Assembly: GCA_029213165.1 (NCBI GenBank)
Contig: JARGNO010000012.1
Coordinates: 24,050-88,049, forward strand
From: Minwuia sp.
GTDB lineage: Bacteria; Pseudomonadota; Alphaproteobacteria; Minwuiales; Minwuiaceae
Reading direction: 5' to 3'
DNA: 64,000 nt
Shown here: in pieces, positions 36,124 through 46,073 of the stretch
Numbering within the stretch: position 1 is the stretch's first letter
Layout of the letters: every line of letters begins with the position of its first letter
Position numbers and translations under genes: made by a program
The notes under the pieces: model-generated
The model's input: the letters and a program-made list of their open reading frames with translations, nothing else
The model's database searches: none
What the model was told of the DNA's origin: nothing

Positions 36124-37161
36124 TCAGGCCCCTCCGCCTTCGTTGGAGATGGCGACCAGCTGTTCCAGCCGGGCGAGTGCCTTGCCATTGTCCAGCACCT
36201 CCGCCGCCATGGCCGCGCCTTCGCGCAGGGTCTCCGTCTTCTCGGCAACGATCAGACCGGCAGCAGCGTTCAGCAGCACGATATCGCGGAACGCGTTCTT
36301 CTGCCCCTGCAGCACACCGCGCAGGGCAGCCGCGTTCCCGGCCGGTTCCCCGCCCTTCAGATCATCGGGCGAAGCCAGCGGCAGACCGGCGTCTTCCGGG
36401 GTTACGTCGAAGGTGCGGACCTGCCCGTTCACCAGTTCCGCCACATGGGTGACGCCGGTGGTGGTCAGTTCGTCCATGCCGTCCGCGCCATGCATGACCC
36501 AGACACGCTCTGCGCCCAACTGGTTCTGCACATGGGCCAGCGGCTCGACCCATTGTTTTGCGAACACGCCCATGATCTGCCGTTTCGCGCCCGCCGGATT
36601 GGACAGCGGTCCCAGCAGGTTGAAGATCGTGCGCGTCCCCAGTTCCACCCGCGTCGGGCCGACATGGCGCATGGCGCCGTGATGCCGCGGGGCCATCAGG
36701 AAGCCGATGCAGGCATCCCTGAGCGACTTCTCCACCAGCGGGAACGGGCATTCGATGTTGACGCCCAGGGCGGTGAGAACATCCGCCGCGCCGGTCTTCG
36801 ACGACAGGGCGCGATTGCCATGCTTGGCCACCGGGATATCGTGCGCGGCCAGCACGAAACTGACGGCGGTGGAGACGTTCCATGTGCCCTTGGCGTCACC
36901 ACCGGTGCCGCAGGTGTCGATGGCGTTTGCCGGGGCGGTGATACCCTGTGCCTTGGCGCGCATGGCCATGGCACCGCCGGTCAGCTCATCCACGGTCTCG
37001 CCGCGCACCCTGAGTGCCATCAGGAAAGCACCCATCTGCGACGGGGTTGCGTCACCCGACATCATGATGTCGAAAGCGGTGCGGGCATCATCGACGGAAA
37101 GTTCCTGGCGCTCGGCAACGCGGCCGATCAGCCCCTTGAAGGTCTCGATCTCATTGGTCAT
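36124..37161 (-). CDS. trpD: Anthranilate phosphoribosyltransferase
   Basis: 345 aa. It transfers phosphoribose from PRPP to anthranilate. Marks: MSGDATPSQMGAFLMALRVRGET, the PRPP site DTCGTGGDAKGTWNVSTAVSFVLA, KHGNRALSSKTGAADVLTALG and GPLSNPAGAKRQIMGVF. The ATG overlaps the trpG stop by one base. Normal length. Confidence 0.97.
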   Translation of the reverse strand: MTNEIETFKGLIGRVAERQELSVDDARTAFDIMMSGDATPSQMGAFLMALRVRGETVDELTGGAMAMRAKAQGITAPANAIDTCGTGGDAKGTWNVSTAVSFVLAAHDIPVAKHGNRALSSKTGAADVLTALGVNIECPFPLVEKSLRDACIGFLMAPRHHGAMRHVGPTRVELGTRTIFNLLGPLSNPAGAKRQIMGVFAKQWVEPLAHVQNQLGAERVWVMHGADGMDELTTTGVTHVAELVNGQVRTFDVTPEDAGLPLASPDDLKGGEPAGNAAALRGVLQGQKNAFRDIVLLNAAAGLIVAEKTETLREGAAMAAEVLDNGKALARLEQLVAISNEGGGA

Positions 37162-37745
37162 CAGGCTGCCCTTTTCAGTCCGGCAGAATTCAGGAAATTG
37201 CCGAGCAGGGCATGGCCATGCTCCGAGGCAATGCTCTCCGGGTGGAACTGGACCCCGTGTACCGGGCGGTCCCGGTGCTGCAGGCCCATGATCACGCCAT
37301 CGTCGGTGCGGGCGGTGACCTCCAGGACGTCCGGCACGCTGGCCGGTGCAACGGTGAGCGAATGGTAGCGCGTGGCGGAGAAGCCGTCGGGCAGGCCCTC
37401 GAATACACCTGTGCCCGCGTGACGAACCCGAGATGTCTTGCCATGCATCAGTTCGTCGGCGCGAACGACCTCCGCCCCGAAAGCCTCCCCGATGGTCTGG
37501 TGGCCCAGGCAGACGCCGAAGATCGGCAGGTCTGCGGGCGCATTGCGCACCAGATCAAGGGAAATTCCGGCACTTTCCGGCCGACCCGGGCCGGGGGAAA
37601 GCACGACAGCCTCCGGCTTCAGGGCCAGGGCATCCGCGACGCTGATCATGTCGTTTCGCCAGACTGTGACGCTGGCACCCAGTTCGCCCAGATAGTGAAC
37701 GAGGTTATAGGTGAAACTGTCATAGTTATCGATCAGCAGAATCAT
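37161..37745 (-). CDS. trpG: Anthranilate synthase component II (glutamine amidotransferase)
   Basis: 194 aa class I amidotransferase supplying ammonia to Trp[23 protein letters not shown] at the start, oxyanion segment [15 protein letters not shown], nucleophile [15 protein letters not shown] (Cys about 83) and [13 protein letters not shown] (His, Glu). PabA-like use for folate cannot be excluded. It is separated from trpE by an oppositely oriented deacetylase gene, so it must have its own promoter in the 98-nt gap at 37746-37843. Confidence 0.96.
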   Translation of the reverse strand: MILLIDNYDSFTYNLVHYLGELGASVTVWRNDMISVADALALKPEAVVLSPGPGRPESAGISLDLVRNAPADLPIFGVCLGHQTIGEAFGAEVVRADELMHGKTSRVRHAGTGVFEGLPDGFSATRYHSLTVAPASVPDVLEVTARTDDGVIMGLQHRDRPVHGVQFHPESIASEHGHALLGNFLNSAGLKRAA

Positions 37746-37843
37746 GGTGTCAGTCCCAGGCGAACAGCGCCGGAGGGCGCGCCGAATTCCGCCGCACCGT
37801 CAGGGCGGCGTCAAGAAAACAGTGCGAACGCGGGGCGTCAAGC

Positions 37844-38764
37844 ATGTCGCAGCATGAAGGCAGGGGTGGAAGGACGCTGCGGATGCGTCGGCTGGGGCTT
37901 GGCGTGCTGCTGCTGGCCCTTGCCGCGCTGGCGCTGACCCTGATCTGGCCGGATCGCGTTGTGGAGCCGACAGTGCTTCAGGCGGACCAGCGGCTGGGTG
38001 CCCGGTCGGGTGACACCGGTCCGGTGCCGGATGCCCTGGTGGCGATCTATCCGCGCCTGACAGCAACCGTCCCGATGCCCATGCCGGACAGCCGCGCCCG
38101 CGTCGCCATCGTGCTGGACGACATGGGGCCGGATCGTGCTGCCCTGACACGCGCCTCCGGCTTGCCGGCCGCGGTCAGTTTCGCCTTTCTGCCCTATGCC
38201 GCGAATGTGCGGGAACTGGCTGAGAATGAACGGCGTTCGGGCCGGACGGTGCTGCTGCATATGCCTATGGAACCGCTTGGCGCGGCGGATCCCGGCCCCG
38301 GCGCCCTGCTGATGGATCAGCCACCGGCGGAGCAGATTGCGAGGCTGGATGCGGCGCTGGCGAAGTTCGGCCGACTGGACGGCGTCAACAACCACATGGG
38401 CAGTCGGATCACGGCGGACAGGGGCGCGATGGACCGGGTCATGACGCGGCTGGCCGGGCAGGGTCTGTTCTTCCTCGATTCCCGGACCACGGCGGAGACG
38501 GTCGCCGCGCAGGCCGCAGAAGGTGCCGGGCTGCCGACCCTTTCGCGCGATGTGTTCCTGGATCCCGACGGGACGGGAGCAATGGCGGAGGCGCAGTTGC
38601 AGCGTACGCTGACGATTGCATCGGCGACCGGGCAGGCCATCGCCATCGGCCATCCGCATCACCTGACGCTGGACGCGCTGGAGCGATTTGTGGCCACGCT
38701 GGACCGGAGCCGGTTCCGGCTGGTCCGGCTCTCCGACCTGGTTCGGGTCAGCGCGGCGCGTTGA
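37844..38764 (+). CDS. Divergent polysaccharide deacetylase family protein
   Basis: 306 aa with one N-terminal transmembrane or signal helix (LGLGVLLLALAALALTLIW), a linker, and a periplasmic divergent polysaccharide deacetylase domain (YibQ-like): RVAIVLDDMGPDRAAL, LPAAVSFAFLPYA, LLHMPMEPLG, NNHMGSRITAD, LFFLDSRTT and AIGHPHHLTLDAL. These proteins often sit beside the ctpA/envC (murein hydrolase activator) genes; here it is alone, on the opposite strand between trpE and trpG. Its 3' end overlaps that of trpE by 17 nt. Exact substrate unknown. Confidence 0.88.
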   Translation: MSQHEGRGGRTLRMRRLGLGVLLLALAALALTLIWPDRVVEPTVLQADQRLGARSGDTGPVPDALVAIYPRLTATVPMPMPDSRARVAIVLDDMGPDRAALTRASGLPAAVSFAFLPYAANVRELAENERRSGRTVLLHMPMEPLGAADPGPGALLMDQPPAEQIARLDAALAKFGRLDGVNNHMGSRITADRGAMDRVMTRLAGQGLFFLDSRTTAETVAAQAAEGAGLPTLSRDVFLDPDGTGAMAEAQLQRTLTIASATGQAIAIGHPHHLTLDALERFVATLDRSRFRLVRLSDLVRVSAAR

Positions 38765-40271
38765 CACCGCCGCTCTGGGCGAAGCGCACGGCTTCCTCCG
38801 CCGCGCGCATCAGCGCCTTGGCCTTGTTCACGGTCTCCTGATACTCGGCTTCCGGATCGCTGTCGGCGACCACGCCACCGCCTGCCTGCACATGCATCAC
38901 CCCGTCCTTGACGATGGCGGTCCGCAGGATGATGGCCGTGTCCATCGCACCGCTGGCGGAGAAATAGCCGATACCGCCCGCGTAGAGGTGGCGCTTGTCG
39001 CGCTCCAGTTCGTCGATGATCTCCATCGCGCGGATCTTCGGCGCACCGCTGACCGTGCCAGCCGGGAAGCCGCCGATCAGGGCATCCAGCGCGTCATGCG
39101 CCGGGTCCATCTCGCCTTCCACATTGGAGACGATGTGCATGACCTGGCTGTAGCGCTCGATGGCGAATTCCTCGGTCACCCTGACGGTGCCGATCTTCGC
39201 GACACGTCCCACATCATTGCGGCCCAGGTCGAGCAGCATCAGATGTTCTGCCAGCTCCTTCGGGTCGGCCAGCAGTTCCTTCTCCAGCGCCAGATCCTCC
39301 GCCGGGGTGGCGCCGCGTGGACGGGTTCCGGCAAGCGGGCGGACGGTTACCTGGCCGTCGCGCACGCGCACCAGGATCTCCGGGCTGGAACCGACGACCG
39401 AGAAGCCGCCGAAATTGAGGTAGTACATGAAGGGTGAGGGATTGGTCCGGCGCAGGGCGCGATAGAGCGCGAACGGCGGCAGTTCGAAAGGTACCTCGAA
39501 GCGTTGCGAAGGCACCACCTGGAAGATATCACCGGCGCGGATGTACTCCTTCGCCTTCTCCACCATGGCGTAGTACTCGGGGCGCGTCATGTTGGACTTC
39601 GGCTCGGGCAGGCTCGCCAGATTGTCCACACCGCCGCGGCTGTAGGGCAGGGCACGTTCGAAATCCGCCACCGTGTCCGCCAGCCGTTCGCAGGCGCGGT
39701 TGTAGGCCTGGCGCGCGCCAACGCCGGGCTGTGGCCAGACCGGGGTCACGATGCTGACCATGTCGCGCACGGAATCGAAGATGGCAATGACGGTCGGGCG
39801 CACATACAGCGCGTCCGGCACGCCCAGCACATCCCTGTTGGCGGCGGGCAGCCGCTCCATCAGTTTCACGGTGTCATAGGCCATGTAACCGAACAGCCCG
39901 GCCGACATCGGCGGCAACTGGTGCGGCATGTCGATATGCATTTCCGCCACCAGCTTGCGGAAGCTCTCCAGGGTCGGCTCGGCACAGGGTTCGAAGGCGT
40001 CGGGGTCGAAGCGGGCGGAGCGGTTGATCTCGGCACTGTTGCCATGGGCGCGCCAGATCAGGTCCGGTTTCATGCCGATGAAGGAATAGCGGCCGCGCAC
40101 GGCCCCGCCCTCCACGGATTCCAGCAGAAAGACATTGGGGCGACCGTCCGCCAGCTTCATGAAGGCTGAAACCGGGGTTTCGAGGTCGGCAACGATCTCG
40201 GTCCAGACGACCTGACCCTCGCCCGCATCATACCGGGTGGCAAAGTCGTCAGCGCTTGGTGTGAAGGCCAT
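38748..40271 (-). CDS. trpE: Anthranilate synthase component I
   Basis: 507-aa chorismate-utilising enzyme making anthranilate. The Trp feedback site LLES is in VFLLESVEGGAVRGRYSF, so allosteric control by tryptophan is likely. Catalytic blocks: AGDIFQVVPSQRFEVPF, PFMYYLNFGGFSVVGSSPEILVR, RPLAGTRPRG, LLDLGRNDVGRV and FPAGTVSGAPKIRAMEIID. It begins 44 nt after ppiD on the same strand; no room or sequence for a leader-peptide attenuator is seen there. Confidence 0.97.
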   Translation of the reverse strand: MAFTPSADDFATRYDAGEGQVVWTEIVADLETPVSAFMKLADGRPNVFLLESVEGGAVRGRYSFIGMKPDLIWRAHGNSAEINRSARFDPDAFEPCAEPTLESFRKLVAEMHIDMPHQLPPMSAGLFGYMAYDTVKLMERLPAANRDVLGVPDALYVRPTVIAIFDSVRDMVSIVTPVWPQPGVGARQAYNRACERLADTVADFERALPYSRGGVDNLASLPEPKSNMTRPEYYAMVEKAKEYIRAGDIFQVVPSQRFEVPFELPPFALYRALRRTNPSPFMYYLNFGGFSVVGSSPEILVRVRDGQVTVRPLAGTRPRGATPAEDLALEKELLADPKELAEHLMLLDLGRNDVGRVAKIGTVRVTEEFAIERYSQVMHIVSNVEGEMDPAHDALDALIGGFPAGTVSGAPKIRAMEIIDELERDKRHLYAGGIGYFSASGAMDTAIILRTAIVKDGVMHVQAGGGVVADSDPEAEYQETVNKAKALMRAAEEAVRFAQSGGVNAPR

Positions 40272-40315
40272 GGCTCAGGCTCTCCTGATCGGGTCAGGCC
40301 GGTCGGCCGTGACCG

Positions 40316-42220
40316 CTACTCGGTTTCGCGCAACAGCGCCGGATCGATGGCCTGGATCATCGCCTGGCGATTGACACCGACACCGAATTCGTCACGCAGC
40401 TGCTGCTGGTAGGTGGCGAAAGCATCCTCGGCCATGGACTCACCAATCGCGGCTTCCAGGGCCGAGATCTGGCCGGCGCTCTCAAGCGGATTGGCCTCGA
40501 TGATCTCCACGACTTCCGCCAGCACCTGGGCGGGTTCGCTGGCATGCTCACCCCCCGCATGGTCTCCGGCCTGTGCCGAGAAGACGACCGTCCGCAGGTT
40601 GCCTGCCAGTTCCGGCGCGCCGCCCTGACGGGTCACGGCGTCGGCGGTCTGTACCGCGACGTCGAATTCACTGGCCAGACCGTCAAGCGTGGTGCCTGCC
40701 TGCAGGCGTTCCAGCAGCTTGTTGCGCACTTCGGCTGCAGCCTTGGCCAGGTTCTCCGCCCGCCAGGCCGCCGTCACCTCTGCCTCGACATCGGCAAAGG
40801 GGCGCAATTCCGGTGTGATGATCTCCACGACCTCGACGGCGAAGTAACCACCGTCGCTGGTTTCCTGCAGTTCCAGATCCTCGTCCTGTTCCTGACCAAA
40901 GGCCGTGGCAAGGGTCTGTGGCGGCAACGGCGTATCAAGTTCCACGCCATTGATATCGACACCATTGCGGTCAACCGGACCGATCTCACGCACGGCAACG
41001 CCAACGGCATCACCGACAGCGCGCAGCCGGTTCCCGCCGGCCAGTTCGTCCTCGACCTGGTTGCCGAGATCGATGACACGCTCCAGCGCGCGCTCGATCC
41101 GGATGGCGTTCAGCAGTTCGTCGCGCACCTCGGCCAGGGGCCGGGTGGTCGCTTCGGTCACGTCAGTGACCTGCACCAGATGCCAGCCAAAGGCCGTCTG
41201 GACCGGACCGGCAACGCCACCAACCTCACTGTTGAATACGGCATCACCCAGACCACCGGGCAGGTCGCCGGGCCGCACGGTACCCAGACTTGTGGGTGTC
41301 GTGCCGTTCTGCTGTTCCACGGCGGCAGCGAAGGACAGACCTTCATTCACCCTGGCCAATGCTGCTTTCGCCGCATCCTCGTCCGCGAAGATGGCCTGGG
41401 CGGCCACGCGCGAAGCCGCAACGCTGAAGCTGGCGATCTGGTCCTGATAGGCCTGCTCCACCTCCGCATCACTCACGGCAATGTCGGCGGCAATCGTTTC
41501 AGGCGACAGGTCGATCAGCAGGATACGACGCCGCTCCGGCGTGGAGAACAGTTCCGGATGGCCCTCGTGATAGGTCGTCAGGTCGTTCTCGCTCGGCGGC
41601 GCGGTATCGGCCAGCCTGTCATTCGGCACGGTGATGAAACGGATGTTGCGCGCCTCGTTCTGGAACGCGAACAGCGCCTTGGCGAAGGCGTTGACACCCA
41701 CATCCAGCCCGGCGGTCACGGAGGCCTGGATCTGGCGACGCATCAGGTCGCCGCGCAGGTCCTCGGCGAAGGCGTTCGGCGAACGGTAGCCGAGCTGCCG
41801 GATCACCTGCTCGAAGCGGACCGGATCGTATTCACCCAACTGGTTCTGGAAGTTCGGGTTGGCATGGGCTGCGGCACTGACCGCCGTGTCAGGCACGGCA
41901 AGCCCCAGCTCTGCGGCCCGCATGTTCAGGGTCTGGCGGTCGATCAGCGATGACAGCACCTGGTCATAGATGCCGAATGCCAGCGCCTCGCGCGGCTGCA
42001 GCACCATGTTCTGTTGCTGCTGCAGCAGTCGCAGGCGACGGCTCGCCTCATTGGCAAAGGTGGCGCTGTCGATCAGTTCCCCGCCGACCTCTGCCACCGG
42101 CGGATTGGTCGGGCCGGTGATGTAGTCGTTGATACCCCAGAAGGCGAAGCTGAGAATGAGCAGGACCAGCAGGATTCTTACGACCCACTTGCCTGCGCCC
42201 TTGCCGAGATTGCTGATCAT
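40316..42220 (-). CDS. ppiD: PpiD/SurA-type peptidylprolyl isomerase, membrane-anchored
   Basis: 634 aa. One N-terminal anchor (WVVRILLVLLILSFAFWGI) leads to a SurA_N/PpiD chaperone region (about 35-250), a parvulin rotamase domain (about 245-355: AVEQQNGTTPTSLGTVRPGDLPGGLGDAVF, GPVQTAFGWHLVQVTDV) and a second, degenerate parvulin-like part. It should help outer-membrane and secreted proteins fold at the periplasmic side. The ATG at 42220 (MISNLGKGAG) fits the family; upstream in-frame Met codons do not. Together with trpE downstream and tpiA divergent, this is a gene order I recall from several alphaproteobacteria. Confidence 0.9.
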   Translation of the reverse strand: MISNLGKGAGKWVVRILLVLLILSFAFWGINDYITGPTNPPVAEVGGELIDSATFANEASRRLRLLQQQQNMVLQPREALAFGIYDQVLSSLIDRQTLNMRAAELGLAVPDTAVSAAAHANPNFQNQLGEYDPVRFEQVIRQLGYRSPNAFAEDLRGDLMRRQIQASVTAGLDVGVNAFAKALFAFQNEARNIRFITVPNDRLADTAPPSENDLTTYHEGHPELFSTPERRRILLIDLSPETIAADIAVSDAEVEQAYQDQIASFSVAASRVAAQAIFADEDAAKAALARVNEGLSFAAAVEQQNGTTPTSLGTVRPGDLPGGLGDAVFNSEVGGVAGPVQTAFGWHLVQVTDVTEATTRPLAEVRDELLNAIRIERALERVIDLGNQVEDELAGGNRLRAVGDAVGVAVREIGPVDRNGVDINGVELDTPLPPQTLATAFGQEQDEDLELQETSDGGYFAVEVVEIITPELRPFADVEAEVTAAWRAENLAKAAAEVRNKLLERLQAGTTLDGLASEFDVAVQTADAVTRQGGAPELAGNLRTVVFSAQAGDHAGGEHASEPAQVLAEVVEIIEANPLESAGQISALEAAIGESMAEDAFATYQQQLRDEFGVGVNRQAMIQAIDPALLRETE

Positions 42221-42413
42221 GATCCGCCGCTGATGTCCGTGATAATGAGGATGGCGGACATTACGCATCAGTCCGTGCATCCGCAACCTGCGGAAGGCGC
42301 GTTCCCTGCGGGATCAGGTGTATTTGAGCATCGGGGTGCGAATCAGTTGGCTTGGCGGCCCGGACAGCGGATGCTTGGGGTTGGTGAACGGGCCGGATCG
42401 ACGGGGGAACAAC

Positions 42414-43178
42414 ATGCGCAAGATGCTGATCGCGGGAAACTGGAAGATGAACGGCCTTGCCGGTGATGCAGCGCGCGAAGCGACCGCGCTTGCCGAGGGG
42501 CTGTCGGCGGCCAAGCATGTGCATTTGCTGATCGCACCCCCGGCAACCCTTATCTCACCGTTGCGCATCACGCTGTTCGAACGCGGCATCGCGGATCGCG
42601 TCGCCGTCGCGGGGCAGGATTGCCACGCGGAGGTCAGCGGCGCGCACACCGGCGATGTCTCGGCGGAGATGATCGCGGATCTGGGCGGCAGCCACGTCAT
42701 CGTCGGCCACTCGGAACGGCGCACCGATCACGGGGAGACGGACGCCACCGTCAAGGCCAAGGCGGAGGCCGCGCTGCGCGCAGGTCTGATCGCCATTGTC
42801 TGTGTTGGCGAGACGGAGGCGGAGCGGCGCGCGGGCGAAACCCTGGCGGTGCTGAAGCGGCAGGTCAGCGGCTCCCTGCCGGACGGCGCGACAATGACGA
42901 ATACGGTCATTGCTTATGAGCCTGTCTGGGCCATTGGCACCGGCCTGACCCCGTCCACCGATGACATCGTGGAGGCACATGCCGCGATCCGCGCGACCGC
43001 CGCAGCGCAGATCGGAGATATCGACACCTTGCGGATCCTGTATGGCGGATCGGTGAAGCCGGGCAATGCCGGTGAACTGCTCGCTCTTGATGGGGTCGAT
43101 GGTGCCCTGGTCGGTGGTGCCAGCCTGAAGGCGGCGGATTTCCTGGGTATCGCGGCCGCCGCACCAGCCAGGGAATAG
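42414..43178 (+). CDS. tpiA: Triosephosphate isomerase
   Basis: 254 aa. All catalytic residues present: Asn and Lys in AGNWKMNG, His in VIVGHSERR, Glu in [11 protein letters not shown], plus the phosphate loop [14 protein letters not shown] and [10 protein letters not shown]. The ATG at 42414 has GGGGGA upstream; the longer frame from 42318 is not supported. Divergent from ppiD with about 190 nt between; convergent with the SDR gene, 7 nt apart. Confidence 0.97.
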   Translation: MRKMLIAGNWKMNGLAGDAAREATALAEGLSAAKHVHLLIAPPATLISPLRITLFERGIADRVAVAGQDCHAEVSGAHTGDVSAEMIADLGGSHVIVGHSERRTDHGETDATVKAKAEAALRAGLIAIVCVGETEAERRAGETLAVLKRQVSGSLPDGATMTNTVIAYEPVWAIGTGLTPSTDDIVEAHAAIRATAAAQIGDIDTLRILYGGSVKPGNAGELLALDGVDGALVGGASLKAADFLGIAAAAPARE

Positions 43179-43185
43179 GAAGGCT

Positions 43186-44052
43186 TTACGGTCGTCTTGA
43201 GGTGCGCTGTTCCCCGGCCAGGATGGCGCGCAGACCGGTCCGGTAGTCCGGGTACTTCAGCGTCACGCCAAGCTCCGACTTGATCAGGGCATTGCTGACA
43301 CGCTTGCTCTCGCCATAGAAGCTGCGGCCCATGGGGCTCAGGTTGGCATCCTCGAACGGGGTATCGGGTGGGACAGGCATGTCCAGCAGGTTGGCGGCGA
43401 ATTCCACCACGTCCTGCGGCGGTGCCGGTTCGTCATCGCAGACATTGTATATGCCTGCCCGCCGGGGGCGGTCGATGGAGGCCAGCAGGGTCCGGGCAAT
43501 ATCCTCGGCATGGATGCGGGAGAAGACCTGACCCGCCCGGATCACCCGTCGGGCAGTACCTTCCCGCAGTGCCTTGAAACCATTGCGTCCGGGGCCATAG
43601 ATCCCGGCCAGGCGGAAGATCTGGACGGTCGCATCCGTCTCCGCCTGCAGATCCAGCCATTGCCGTTCCGCCAGGACCCGCCGTTCCCCGCGTCGTCCGG
43701 CGGGTTTCAGTTCCCCGGTCTCGTCCACCCAGCCACCCTGGCGGTCGCCATAGACCCCGGTCGTGGAGAGGTAGGCGACCCACTGCAGTGTCGAACAGGC
43801 TGCGACCTGCCGCCGGGCGTGACGCAGGACCGGATCGCCATCGTCATCGGGGGGGATGGAGGAAATGATGTGGGTGACGCCATCGAGCGCTGCGTCCGGC
43901 AAGGCCGCTGAGGCGTCGAACCTCACGGGAGCCACATCGCCCGGCAGGGAACCCGCCGATCGCTCGGTCGCTGCGATCGAGAAGCCGCGTTGACGCAGGT
44001 ATGGCGCAAGGGTGCTGGCCGAGAAGCCGTAACCGAAACAGAAGAGCTTCAT
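43186..44052 (-). CDS. NAD-dependent epimerase/dehydratase-like SDR protein (YeeZ-like)
   Basis: About 288 aa. Rossmann opening MKLFCFGYGFSASTLAPYL with GxGxSA (YeeZ-like), then HIISSIPPD, WVAYLSTTGVYGDRQGGWVDE (catalytic Ser/Thr-Tyr; the YxxxK Lys is not obvious) and IFRLAGIYGPGRNGF. Substrate probably a nucleotide sugar or unknown; related YeeZ proteins are uncharacterised. The start overlaps the stop of the glycosyltransferase upstream (ATGA), so they are coupled in the glycan-type cluster. Confidence 0.8.
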   Translation of the reverse strand: MKLFCFGYGFSASTLAPYLRQRGFSIAATERSAGSLPGDVAPVRFDASAALPDAALDGVTHIISSIPPDDDGDPVLRHARRQVAACSTLQWVAYLSTTGVYGDRQGGWVDETGELKPAGRRGERRVLAERQWLDLQAETDATVQIFRLAGIYGPGRNGFKALREGTARRVIRAGQVFSRIHAEDIARTLLASIDRPRRAGIYNVCDDEPAPPQDVVEFAANLLDMPVPPDTPFEDANLSPMGRSFYGESKRVSNALIKSELGVTLKYPDYRTGLRAILAGEQRTSRRP

Positions 44053-45275
44053 CCGCTTGCCTCCAACCCGAACCTGGTGGCCAGCCGGTCGATGCATCGG
44101 TCCAGATCAAAGGCTGACCGGACCCGGACCTCACCTGCCTGGCCCATGGTATTCCGTGCTGCCGGATCACGCAGCATCCGCGCCAGCGCGGCTGCCAGAG
44201 CGACCGGGTCGTCGGGCGCGACAAGCAGACCGGTTTCGCCGTCACGCACCAGCTCCGGGATTGCCGACACCGCTGTGGCGACGACGGCCAGACCCTGGCT
44301 CTGCGCTTCCATCAGCACGTTGGGCAGGCCATCCCGGTCGCCATCATCGGCGATACGGCTGGCCAGCACGAACAGGTCAGCCTGTCGGCATGCCTGCAGC
44401 ACCGCTTGCTGCAGTTGTGGTCCGCGCCAGTCGATCCGGTCGGCAATGCCGAGTTCGCTCGCTTGCTGCTTCAGTTCAGTCAGTTGCTCGCCGCCGCCGA
44501 TATGCACGAAACGCCACGGCAGATCGACCTGCGCCAGGGCATCCAGCAGCACCGGATAGCCCTTCTTCGTCACCGCCCGCCCAACCGACAGGATGACAGG
44601 TACGGAAGGTGCCGGACCCTTTGGCGGGGCAGCGGGAAAACGCGCCAGATCGAGGCCGTGATAGACCAGACTGACCCGACCCTCCGGCGCCAGTTCGGCC
44701 AGGTGGTCGGCGTTCGTCGCGGTGCAGGTCACGGCGAAGGCGCAGTCGGCAAGCTTCTCCCGCTTTTCCCACACCGGGCTGGTCCAGATGTCCTTGGCGT
44801 GGGCCGAGACGCTCCACGGCAGACCGCGCAGCAGGGCAGCGTAGCGGGTGGTGGAGGCCGGGGTGTGCAGGAAATGGGCGTGCAGGTGGGTGACGGAAGA
44901 CGGCAGTTCGGCGGCCAGGACAACAGCCTGTCCGAAGCGGCGCAGGCGGTTCACGGTCGGATCCCGTCGGTAATCCCGCTCGAACAATGCAGTGGCGGTC
45001 TGCCATGTCGGCCAGGCGGAACAGGTACGCCACGCCCTGCGTACCCGTTCGGGTTCATCGCGCAGATACTCTGGCAGATAAGTCACCGGGGCCGCGATAT
45101 CCTGATGCACGGGGTGGCTGGTGGCATCGGTCGGGTGACGCAGGGACCAGATATCAATCGCCAGCCCGCGCTGCTCCAGCGCCAGAATCTCCTGCGCCAC
45201 GAAGGTTTCCGAAAGCCGGGGATAGCCTTTCAGGACAAAGGCCACCCGCCCGGTTGCGGGTGGTTCAATGCTCAC
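44049..45275 (-). CDS. Glycosyltransferase family 4
   Basis: 408-aa GT-B glycosyltransferase. N-terminal acceptor domain RVAFVLKGYPRLSETFVAQEILALEQRG, C-terminal nucleotide-sugar domain PVILSVGRAVTKKGYPVLLDAL and PNVLMEAQSQGLAVVATAVSAIPELVRDGETGLLVAP with the E-x7-E motif. FLKGYPRLSETF is typical of colanic-acid WcaL-like enzymes. It overlaps the TylF-like gene at its start and the SDR gene at its end. It likely builds a surface polysaccharide or glycolipid; donor and acceptor unknown. Confidence 0.9.
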   Translation of the reverse strand: MSIEPPATGRVAFVLKGYPRLSETFVAQEILALEQRGLAIDIWSLRHPTDATSHPVHQDIAAPVTYLPEYLRDEPERVRRAWRTCSAWPTWQTATALFERDYRRDPTVNRLRRFGQAVVLAAELPSSVTHLHAHFLHTPASTTRYAALLRGLPWSVSAHAKDIWTSPVWEKREKLADCAFAVTCTATNADHLAELAPEGRVSLVYHGLDLARFPAAPPKGPAPSVPVILSVGRAVTKKGYPVLLDALAQVDLPWRFVHIGGGEQLTELKQQASELGIADRIDWRGPQLQQAVLQACRQADLFVLASRIADDGDRDGLPNVLMEAQSQGLAVVATAVSAIPELVRDGETGLLVAPDDPVALAAALARMLRDPAARNTMGQAGEVRVRSAFDLDRCIDRLATRFGLEASG

Positions 45276-46054
45276 GCGGGCTTGACCGCGATCCGGGCGG
45301 CCGTGTCGATGCGGTTCAGATAAGGGCGATGACCCTTCTCGGCGAAATACTCGTCCGTTGCCTGACGCGCACCGGCATAGGCACCGTAGTCGTCGATGAT
45401 CAGGAAGCCGCCGGGGGTGAGCCGGGGATACAGATGGTCGAGCTCGTGGCGGGTGGAGCGGTACCAGTCGGTGTCCAGCCGCAGCAGGGCGATCCGGTCG
45501 GGCGCAACTTCGGGGATCGTCTCCTCCACCACGCCCTTCACATAGATCAGCCGGTCCTCAGGATATCCGGTGCTTGCCAGATTGGCCTTCACCTGATCAA
45601 TGGGCGCGTAGCACCATTCGTTGTGGTCGTCGCGCTGCTGCATTTCCCAGCGACTGATCGTGTCCGAACCGTCGCGCTGGCGCACGTCGATTTCCTCTGG
45701 CTTCACCATGCCGGTATAGGTGTCGTAGAGATAAATGTTGCGGTCGGTGACGCCCATGTGAAGCAGGGTCAGCGCCATGGTCATCGCGCTGCCACCCTGC
45801 CAGACACCGCATTCGACGAAATCGCCGGGTATGTCCTGCTCCACCACGTGCTTCGTGGCGGCGTAGAGGGCGTGCACGCAGTCCGGCGTGGTCAGCGTGT
45901 GATCGCCGACCTTGCCGAAGATCTCGCTGAAGATCGGCTCCATGTCGCGCGGCAGTTTCATCTGCCTGTTGCGTAACCCGTGCTGCGGCAGCTTGCGGAA
46001 TGTAAAGTCGTAGCCGTAGCGCAGGGCCAGCTTCTTCAGTGCCATGTTGACCAT
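45272..46054 (-). CDS. TylF/MycF-type sugar O-methyltransferase
   Basis: About 260 aa, SAM- and Mg-dependent methyltransferase of the macrocin O-methyltransferase family. DFVECGVWQGGSAMTMALTL is the SAM site, LYDTYTGM and ALLRLDTDWYRSTRHELDHLYPRLTPGGFLIIDDYGAYAGARQATDEYF the metal and substrate segment. In polysaccharide clusters such proteins methylate sugar residues. Met codons at 46054 and 46045 are both possible starts; codons farther upstream lie inside the PhyH gene. It overlaps the downstream glycosyltransferase start. Confidence 0.88.
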   Translation of the reverse strand: MVNMALKKLALRYGYDFTFRKLPQHGLRNRQMKLPRDMEPIFSEIFGKVGDHTLTTPDCVHALYAATKHVVEQDIPGDFVECGVWQGGSAMTMALTLLHMGVTDRNIYLYDTYTGMVKPEEIDVRQRDGSDTISRWEMQQRDDHNEWCYAPIDQVKANLASTGYPEDRLIYVKGVVEETIPEVAPDRIALLRLDTDWYRSTRHELDHLYPRLTPGGFLIIDDYGAYAGARQATDEYFAEKGHRPYLNRIDTAARIAVKPA

Positions 46055-46073
46055 TTTCCGGACCGCCTGTCGT

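Noticed and set aside
35560..37368. 602-codon plus-strand frame
   Set aside because: Antisense to trpC and trpD.
40272..40315. Tryptophan attenuator before trpE
   Set aside because: Only 44 nt separate it from ppiD; no Trp-rich leader peptide or paired stems.
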